Shown here: positions 58,696-64,000 of the stretch, piece by piece
Position numbering within the stretch: the first letter of the stretch is position 1
How the letters are laid out: every line of letters starts with the position of its first letter
Source: Clostridiales bacterium
GTDB lineage: Bacteria; Bacillota; Clostridia; Oscillospirales; Oscillospiraceae
Direction of reading: 5' to 3'
NCBI GenBank assembly: GCA_004553495.1
Contig: SFLE01000009.1
Span: 1-64,000 of the forward strand
Length of the DNA stretch: 64,000 nucleotides
Made by a program: the position numbers and the translations under genes
The notes under the pieces: model-generated
The model's input: only the letters and a program-made list of their open reading frames with translations
What the model was told of the DNA's origin: nothing
The model's database searches: none

Positions 58696-59292
58696 TTAAT
58701 TTTTCGACGCAAAGCCGAGGTAGTCCTCGGGGGAATTGAAGTCGCGGGTGAAGCTGTCGAGCACAATGTAGTCCGAGCTTATGTCTCTGCCCATGAGCGG
58801 GAGACCGGCATACAGGTGATAAACCTGCCAGCCCTTGCACTCTGAGATCTCGCCCTCAACATAGCGTCTGCGCACCTCAAGGTAAAGGTCTTTAAACAGC
58901 GCCCCGTCCTTTATGAGCACCGCGCATATGCTGTCGCGGCTTCCGAAAAACAGCACGGGAGAAATGCCGCGGCGGGATACTATCGTTTCCATCGCCTGCT
59001 CGGAGTAGAGCACATCACCGTAGAGAAAGCACATATCGTCCTCTATCAGCTCGGCTGTGAAGCGGTCTATCTCCAGAACATTATTTTTCGGCTCATAGCG
59101 CTCGGCACCGGCTATTGAGAGGGAGACATCGTGCGAGGTGATGATGACCTCGGCTGATTTATCGTACTCGTGCACAAGGCGAACGGTGCGTTCGATCAGC
59201 GTTTCGCCCTCAATGCGTATGCGGTGCTTTGAGTGACCCATGAAATTGTTCCACCGGCTGCCCTTGCCGTCAGCCATTATGACATACTTCAT
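58696..59292 (-). CDS. NTP-transferase-like sugar or polyol nucleotidyltransferase
   Basis: The 198-residue protein has the nucleotide-binding start YVIMADGKGSRWNNFMGHSKH (the G-x-G-x-R variant of nucleotidyltransferases), IRIEGETLIERTVRLV, the metal-binding FLYGDVLYSE, and a C-terminal NSPEDY. It is short compared with full pyrophosphorylases and has unusual middle sequence. It probably activates a sugar or alcohol phosphate with CTP or UTP for the nearby transferases. Its ATG overlaps the ATP-grasp gene stop by 4 bases. Confidence 0.78.
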   Translation of the reverse strand: MKYVIMADGKGSRWNNFMGHSKHRIRIEGETLIERTVRLVHEYDKSAEVIITSHDVSLSIAGAERYEPKNNVLEIDRFTAELIEDDMCFLYGDVLYSEQAMETIVSRRGISPVLFFGSRDSICAVLIKDGALFKDLYLEVRRRYVEGEISECKGWQVYHLYAGLPLMGRDISSDYIVLDSFTRDFNSPEDYLGFASKN

Positions 59293-60338
59293 TTGATTAT
59301 ACCATGCTCGCGGTAAAATTCGCCCAGTCTGCCATAGCGCTGGGGTCCCCAGAGCTGAATGATGTTAACGCCCGAGGAGGTGTTGGCCTCTATAACGGTG
59401 AAGCCCTCGTCGGTGGGGAGTATGTCCCACGCGATTATGTCAAGGTAGGGAAAATTGCGGCTTGCATCGAGAACGCCCGCCTTTATCGCATCCCAGTTGG
59501 GGATGGTTACGCCCTCTATGGGTGCGCCGGTGTCTGGGTGAGTTTCGTAAACGGTGAGGTTATGCAGGGTGCGCGCATGACTCATTTTGCCCGAGGCAAT
59601 ATCGACATTGGCGACAAGCCCGCCGCGGCTGCCGTTATCGACTGCGCCCGTCCACGCAGCGCCTATGCGCTGAACGGCAAAGCACAGCTCAAACTCTTTC
59701 GTTTCGGCTGAGCGCAGAACTATCATGCGCAGGGTGTTTGCAGAGTTTGCGTATATCTTATTGAGGTATTCTGCCTGTACGGCATAGGCGCAGATGAGCC
59801 ACTCGTTATCGTGCTCGAGGCGCGCCTTCAGCTCGGCTTCCGTGTGAGGCTCATCGTTTAGGATGATGCCGTGACCGTTATACTTTACAATGTAAACGCC
59901 CTTGCCCTTGCCTGCGCGAACGGGCTTTACGACGAATGCGCCGGTCTCGTGCAGAAGCGTTATAAGGTCGTCATAGCCGTTTATCACCCTGCCGTTCATA
60001 CCGGCAAGGCGCTTATCCTTTTTGACGCAGTATATCTCCGGCGTTTTGCAGTAGCGCTCGACTATCTGCGTAAAAACTACCTTATTATTGAGCATTTCAC
60101 TGTACGGGTCGTTTATGCACCGCGAGCGATACCAGTCAAACTCGGAAAGATACTGCTTTTTGTCGTTGTGCTTAAAGTCGTACATGGCGGCCTGATCTAC
60201 CATGTAGCCGCCGAAAATGCAGTAGTAAAGCCTTGTGTGGAGCGGGAGCTTAAAGTGATTCGGCGCAAACAGTATCCTCACTATCCACAGTACTATCAAT
60301 TTGATTTTGGCGAGCAATATGCTCAGAAATCGCATCAT
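59289..60338 (-). CDS. Sugar-transfer-associated ATP-grasp protein
   Basis: The 349-residue protein has an N-terminal hydrophobic segment (IVLWIVRILFA), then the ATPgrasp_ST pattern: FVVKPVRAGKGKGVYIV near residue 137 with the ATP-binding lysine, NTLRMIVLRS, THPDTGAPIEGVTIPNWD, and metal-binding GFTVIEANTSSGVNIIQLW near residue 315. These proteins are found among capsule and teichoic-type transferases and are thought to ligate a carboxylate to an amine on the polymer. The start has GGAGAGAG upstream but lies 89 bases inside the preceding glycerophosphotransferase gene. Confidence 0.85.
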   Translation of the reverse strand: MMRFLSILLAKIKLIVLWIVRILFAPNHFKLPLHTRLYYCIFGGYMVDQAAMYDFKHNDKKQYLSEFDWYRSRCINDPYSEMLNNKVVFTQIVERYCKTPEIYCVKKDKRLAGMNGRVINGYDDLITLLHETGAFVVKPVRAGKGKGVYIVKYNGHGIILNDEPHTEAELKARLEHDNEWLICAYAVQAEYLNKIYANSANTLRMIVLRSAETKEFELCFAVQRIGAAWTGAVDNGSRGGLVANVDIASGKMSHARTLHNLTVYETHPDTGAPIEGVTIPNWDAIKAGVLDASRNFPYLDIIAWDILPTDEGFTVIEANTSSGVNIIQLWGPQRYGRLGEFYREHGIIK

Positions 60339-61461
60339 GTTTATCTCTCTCCATACAGTCGATTATAAGTCCGGCGATCTTGTCGGTGGCTCTGCCGTTC
60401 TGATCGGGCAGATACTTGCGGCAGAAGCGGCGGTAGTTATCCATGTCGTATTCGCCGCTGTCTATAGCGTCGGCGAGCTTTTCCGGATCGCGGAATATGC
60501 AGTCGGGAAATTCGTCGAAGAGCTTTACATTAAGCCCGTTGTGGTCGAGGTAATCCTCGTAGTCGAACAGGTAGAAGTAAACGGGCTTGCCGAGCAGCGC
60601 GGCTTCTATCGTTATCGCGGAATAGTCGGTTATAACGCAGTCGCACACCGACAGTATCATCGAGGTCGGTATGCCTGGGCAGGTGAGTGCCGGCGCAAGG
60701 TTATCGACAACAAGAAGCTGGTTCGGGTGGCGTTTTATGATGAGCACCTGACTGCCGTCAAAGTGGAACGCCTTTACGAGCTCCTTGGGGTCGAGCGCCT
60801 GACCCTTGCGGAAGGTCGGCGCGTAGAGAACTATCTTCTTCCTGCGCAGTGTGGGGTAAATGTCGTAAAACTCGCGCTCTGCGTCCGCAACGCCCTCGCG
60901 CAGCTTATCCATGCGCGGCAGACCGACATTGTATAGAATATCGGGCTCGATGTCGAACGAGGCGCAGTAGAACGGATTAAACGCCCTGCCGCCCGCGATA
61001 ACGACATCATAGTTGCGGTGCATACGCATCTGGCGCGCTATCACATCGCTTCTGCCGAATTTTTTGCCGAGCGACTGGTAGCCGGATTTTTTTATCTTGC
61101 CCATGGCGTGCCACATCTGGATAACGGCGAGCTGCTTTTTGTGATGCAGCACCGACACCGCCGGCCAGTAGGAGTCGAGCACGCATACGCGCGCCGTTGC
61201 GAGATGGTACATACTGCGCAGCGTTGCTATCGAGTAGGAGAGCAGATTGCCGATGCCCTTGTCAATGCGCTTTGTTATCATGACTATTCTGACATCGGGC
61301 TTGAGCTCTTCGAGCCTGCGGGCGAGGAAATCAAAATCCTCTGTGACGGTGTTCGACTGGCGGCTGAGGAATATGACCTTGTTGCGGTCGGTGGGGAAGA
61401 GCTTCAGAAAAAAGTAGATGAAGTTCATGACCCAGCGAAGCAGAGTTATGGCTATTTTCAT
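60250..61461 (-). CDS. CDP-glycerol glycerophosphotransferase-like enzyme (TagB/TagF type)
   Basis: The 403-residue protein shows the Glyphos_transf domain: VIQMWHAMGKIKKSGYQSLG near residue 115 with the catalytic His, VLYAPTFRKGQ near residue 215, KRHPNQ, and CDCVITDYSAITIEAALLGKPVYFY near residue 295 in parts, with ATDKIAGLIIDC at the end. An N-terminal amphipathic segment would attach it to the membrane. Such enzymes add glycerol-phosphate (or another polyol-phosphate) units to wall polymers. Its last 30 codons overlap the following ATP-grasp gene in another frame, which is unusual. It has its own promoter. Confidence 0.9.
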   Translation of the reverse strand: MKIAITLLRWVMNFIYFFLKLFPTDRNKVIFLSRQSNTVTEDFDFLARRLEELKPDVRIVMITKRIDKGIGNLLSYSIATLRSMYHLATARVCVLDSYWPAVSVLHHKKQLAVIQMWHAMGKIKKSGYQSLGKKFGRSDVIARQMRMHRNYDVVIAGGRAFNPFYCASFDIEPDILYNVGLPRMDKLREGVADAEREFYDIYPTLRRKKIVLYAPTFRKGQALDPKELVKAFHFDGSQVLIIKRHPNQLLVVDNLAPALTCPGIPTSMILSVCDCVITDYSAITIEAALLGKPVYFYLFDYEDYLDHNGLNVKLFDEFPDCIFRDPEKLADAIDSGEYDMDNYRRFCRKYLPDQNGRATDKIAGLIIDCMERDKHDAISEHIARQNQIDSTVDSEDTVCAESL

Positions 61462-61517
61462 AATGCCCCTCCGTTGTATGTATCGGCGCAGATCGTATTA
61501 AAACTTAAAATCAGCCT

Positions 61518-61546
61518 ATTATACGATTAATGCACCGTTTTGTCAC
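61518..61546 (-). promoter_or_regulatory. Promoter of the glycerophosphotransferase operon
   Basis: On the minus strand GTGACA (61541-61546) and consensus TATAAT (61518-61523) are 17 bases apart, about 57 bases before the start codon. Confidence 0.7.
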
Positions 61547-61562
61547 CCTAAAAATATTAACA

Positions 61563-63578
61563 TTAGCAGAGCTTTTTGCCTTGACGCTTGAGCTCAAGCT
61601 TATGCATGAAATAGGCGTGGACATTCTCGTTATATGTCGGATAGCGGTGCAGGTCCTGATGTGTGTTTATCTCCAGTATCTTAAAGCCTGAGTCGGTTAT
61701 AACGACATCGAAGCCGAGATACTCCAGCGGGCTTATATACCGGCATATCTCCGCAACGGTGCTTACGACCTCGTCCCAGTGCGGTAGAGTGCCCTCTATG
61801 GCAATGCCGGTGTCCGGATGCGTGGGGCAGGGGGTTATGATGTGCTCCTTTATGACCTCGGCATCGTGGAAAACGCCGGTTTTCTCATCGACATAGGCAA
61901 AAACGCCGCCGGAGCCTATGTTGTCGGTAAAGCCCGTGCTTTCCGTGCCGATGCGGAAATATGCGTTTTCAATAACGGGGTCGAGACCCGTGCGGTTTAT
62001 GACCATTATGCGCACCGTGCACGCGACCTCACTGTAAATTTCGCGCAGATCGCGGTGCATGACGATGTACTCGGAGATGTTGTAGTAATCATTTAGCCCT
62101 GAGAGAAACGCGAGCATCGCAGTCTCGCCCATGGCCTCATCGTTTACGATGTAGTGCTCTCCGCTATATTGCAGCTTGTAAAAGCCTATGCCGTGCGAGC
62201 CGACGGTGGGCTTCATGGCAAGAAGCTTTTTATCGCGCAGGAGCGCCAGCAGCCCGTCAAAGCTGCGGGCATATTTTTCGGGGCAGTCCGGCATCTTCAG
62301 AAGCTGCTGCCTGCCGTCGCGCGGCACGATGTGGTAGTAATACTCCGGCAGATACCGGCTGTATTTATCCAGGCAGTATCTGAGCGTGACCTTATCCCAC
62401 AGCAGCTTGCGGTAGTCGTTGTTGAGCGGCCTGAGCCACTTGTAGTCGCGGTCGGAGAGAAAGCTGCGGTAGTTTTCCTCCGTGAGACCGTACTGCCTTA
62501 TGTGGTAGGATAAAAAACCGCGCTCGTGAGCCCATTTTTTCTCGGCGCGCGTTGTGAATTTGTCGTGATCGTCCTCACGCAGAGCCTTTTTCCAGCCGCG
62601 GTACATATAGTCCATGAAGCCGTGCCTTTTGGCTCTGAGGCTCCACATATACCGGTCGATTATCGTGAGTGCTCGTTTGAAGCCGACAAATTTCGGCTTT
62701 GAGCGGCGCTTTAGGAGAATGAACTCCGCCGTTTTATCGTTGAAATGCTCGAGATATGTAAGGTCCGCGCCGGTATCGACCCGGTGTATCTTAAAGCCGC
62801 CGTCGGTAAGGCGCAGGGCAAAATTCAGGTACTCAAGCTCCGGAAACTCGGCTGCTATGCCGCGAAGCTGCGCCGTGATGCCGTCAAAGCCCGCGATAAC
62901 TCCACCGTCGTATTCTCCGTGCTCGGAAACGGAGCTTATCTCGCGGTTCTGAGTGTACCAGTTTTGCGGTGCGCCCTCCTGCGGCTGCGTGAGCACGGAA
63001 AACAGAAATTCCGGCTCATCGCCTCTGTTTATGAACGCTATGTGCACCGTGGGCGCGAAGACCGATGCAGTTTGCTCGGCGATAAGCGTTCCGTCGGGTG
63101 CGTTCAGAAGCTTTTCCCGCACCGTGTCCGGAGCTTCGGGGCTGCCGTCTATCGTATATTCGCCGTCTCTGAAGGCGTAGATGTGCTCCTTTGTCTTAAC
63201 AGAGTTTGAAGCGCTGCGCACGAGCACCTCACCCTTATCGCGGATAAGCCGCATCACGGCGTCGATGCTCTGCTCGGCTGAGCCGTTGAGCGGGAGTATG
63301 AACCTCTCGCCGTCGCGCGTGAGCAAGCTGTAGTAAAGCTCGGGCAGAAGCTCGGGGTGCTTGTCGAGCGCATAGCGCATGGACAGCATATCGCCGAAGA
63401 GCTTGTCAAACTTCGCGTCAAACGGAAGAAGCGAGAATATATCCTTGTCGCTCATGCCGATGTTGTTTTTGCGCTTGTATTTTTTTATGCTGTCAAGATA
63501 CAGCCACTGACCGGCAGTGGCAAATGTAAAGCCGCGAAACAGCAGAGCGGCGCTTTTTATAAGCCTTGAAGCCCGCAT
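61563..63578 (-). CDS. Tandem sugar-transfer ATP-grasp fusion; first half degenerate
   Basis: The 671-residue protein contains two related modules. The C-terminal one (about 330-671) is intact: LLAMKPTVGSHGIGFYKL near 450, CTVRIMVINR, THPDTGIAIEGTLPHWDE and FKILEINTHQDL near 628. The N-terminal one (about 45-300) follows the same order, PELYYSLLTRDGER then EVLVRSASNS near 116 and FKIHRVDTGADL near 263, but has lost the Lys-Pro ATP-binding site and the Glu/Asn metal ligands, so it should be a pseudo-enzyme. The linker KKWAHERGFLSYHIRQYGL recurs in the gene at 63751. It is transcribed by itself, divergently from that gene. Confidence 0.83.
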   Translation of the reverse strand: MRASRLIKSAALLFRGFTFATAGQWLYLDSIKKYKRKNNIGMSDKDIFSLLPFDAKFDKLFGDMLSMRYALDKHPELLPELYYSLLTRDGERFILPLNGSAEQSIDAVMRLIRDKGEVLVRSASNSVKTKEHIYAFRDGEYTIDGSPEAPDTVREKLLNAPDGTLIAEQTASVFAPTVHIAFINRGDEPEFLFSVLTQPQEGAPQNWYTQNREISSVSEHGEYDGGVIAGFDGITAQLRGIAAEFPELEYLNFALRLTDGGFKIHRVDTGADLTYLEHFNDKTAEFILLKRRSKPKFVGFKRALTIIDRYMWSLRAKRHGFMDYMYRGWKKALREDDHDKFTTRAEKKWAHERGFLSYHIRQYGLTEENYRSFLSDRDYKWLRPLNNDYRKLLWDKVTLRYCLDKYSRYLPEYYYHIVPRDGRQQLLKMPDCPEKYARSFDGLLALLRDKKLLAMKPTVGSHGIGFYKLQYSGEHYIVNDEAMGETAMLAFLSGLNDYYNISEYIVMHRDLREIYSEVACTVRIMVINRTGLDPVIENAYFRIGTESTGFTDNIGSGGVFAYVDEKTGVFHDAEVIKEHIITPCPTHPDTGIAIEGTLPHWDEVVSTVAEICRYISPLEYLGFDVVITDSGFKILEINTHQDLHRYPTYNENVHAYFMHKLELKRQGKKLC

Positions 63579-63613
63579 AGATGCCTCCGTTAAGTAGAGT
63601 AATGTATTATATC

Positions 63614-63642
63614 ATTATACTATAACAGCCGCGCGTTGGCAA
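63614..63642 (-). promoter_or_regulatory. Promoter of the tandem ATP-grasp gene
   Basis: TTGCCA (63637-63642) and TATAAT (63614-63619) on the minus strand, spacer 17 bases, about 35 bases before the ATG. Confidence 0.7.
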
Positions 63643-63665
63643 ATACTTATATTTCGCCGTCAGGA

Positions 63666-63694
63666 TTGAATTTTGTCGAGGCTTGTAATATAAT
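63666..63694 (+). promoter_or_regulatory. Promoter of the gene at the right window edge
   Basis: TTGAAT (63666-63671) and consensus TATAAT (63689-63694), spacer 17 bases, 56 bases before the ATG. It is back to back with the promoter of the tandem ATP-grasp gene. Confidence 0.7.
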
Positions 63695-63750
63695 ATAAAA
63701 GTTAAAATGGATATTTGCGCGTAATTCGCATTACAGAGAGGAGCGGCGAT

Positions 63751-64000
63751 ATGGGTATATTCGCAAGGATAAAACGAGAGGTGTTTATCCGCCCATGGCT
63801 GAGACAGGGCTATTCAAGACGCCTTGCCAACTCGTATTATAAAAAGGTATGTAATGATCTCAAGACGGATAACGGCGTTTCGGCGGCGGATAAGAAATGG
63901 GCTCACGAGCATAAATACTTTTCCGACAGCATCGCAAAGTACGACCTTAAAAACGCGCCGGACAAGTATATAACCGACCTCGATTATATGTACCTCAAGC
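63751..64000 (+). CDS. 5' part of another sugar-transfer ATP-grasp-like protein, cut by the window edge
   Basis: The frame starts at ATG 63751 with GAGGAG 8 bases upstream and is open to the edge (83 codons). Its ADKKWAHEHKYFSDSIAKYDL closely parallels AEKKWAHERGFLSYHIRQYGL of the tandem fusion, at the point where the catalytic module begins there, and DLDYMYLK parallels DRDYKWLR. It is therefore probably a further ATPgrasp_ST protein of the same locus. Confidence 0.75.
   Translation, partial: MGIFARIKREVFIRPWLRQGYSRRLANSYYKKVCNDLKTDNGVSAADKKWAHEHKYFSDSIAKYDLKNAPDKYITDLDYMYLK

Overview
The window looks like a chromosomal segment of an uncultured Firmicutes/Bacillota anaerobe, most likely a gut Clostridia (Oscillospirales-type) genome. 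This is inferred from mid-50s GC, strong purine-rich ribosome binding sites, a CIRCE-controlled groES-groEL pair, a MurT/GatD-type pair, TagF/TagG/TagH-like envelope genes, and clostridial families such as DUF4358, DUF5684 and YitT. No rRNA, CRISPR array, integrase or complete prophage is present. Two features suggest a metagenome-style assembly: a 99-base exact repeat of the window start at 1890-1988, and a permease gene decapitated exactly at the end of that repeat.

Layout. 1-7080: end of a TIM-barrel gene, a flavin reductase-like gene, a repeat-rich and then AT-rich gap, a full copy of the TIM-barrel gene, a truncated amino acid/ethanolamine-type permease, an FGGY sugar kinase, an AraM-like glycerol-1-phosphate dehydrogenase and a Tyr-phosphatase-like hydrolase (a polyol or sugar-phosphate catabolic unit). 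7077-11160 (minus): an amino acid ABC transporter operon with a DapF-like racemase and a second, circularly permuted binding protein. 11251-14972: a CPA2 antiporter, divergent from an iscR-iscS-iscU operon. 15046-19774: FHA protein, MMPL exporter plus lipoprotein, and a REP-associated transposase with REP palindromes inside its own coding region. 19657-22950 (minus): dCMP deaminase, YitT protein and a KdpDE-like two-component system. 23014-24867: cysK-cysE behind a strong promoter, a Cys-rich leader peptide and an intrinsic terminator, a probable cysteine attenuator. 24874-29960 (minus): guaB, mnmA, mnmG and a thiamine pyrophosphokinase.

30242-45341: small membrane protein, a degenerate KaiC/PEP-synthase-like fusion, an HtrA-kinase-regulator operon, cstA with an unknown partner, an rRNA methyltransferase, groESL, an SseB-like protein, a solitary phage tail-fibre-like gene with collagen repeats, an Asp/Glu-type racemase, and tRNA-Asp and tRNA-Thr. 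45378-56000: a diverged MurT/GatD pair that appears to lack the glutaminase catalytic residues, then a three-gene LRR / MoxR ATPase / VWA cassette, then a lipoprotein-SGNH-MBL group and an acyl-CoA ligase. 56214-64000: a fold-back repeat and an envelope glycopolymer locus (TagH-like and TagG-like exporter, nucleotidyltransferase, CDP-glycerol glycerophosphotransferase-like enzyme, and several sugar-transfer ATP-grasp proteins, one a tandem fusion whose first half looks dead).

The best candidates for undescribed biology are the cysteine leader-peptide attenuator (23014-23232), the LRR-MoxR-VWA cassette (47860-52142), the MurT/GatD pair without a visible catalytic triad (45655-47738), the ATP-grasp-rich glycopolymer locus (58696-64000) and the permuted binding protein (7077-7859). 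All calls come from reading the sequence; no database search was run.
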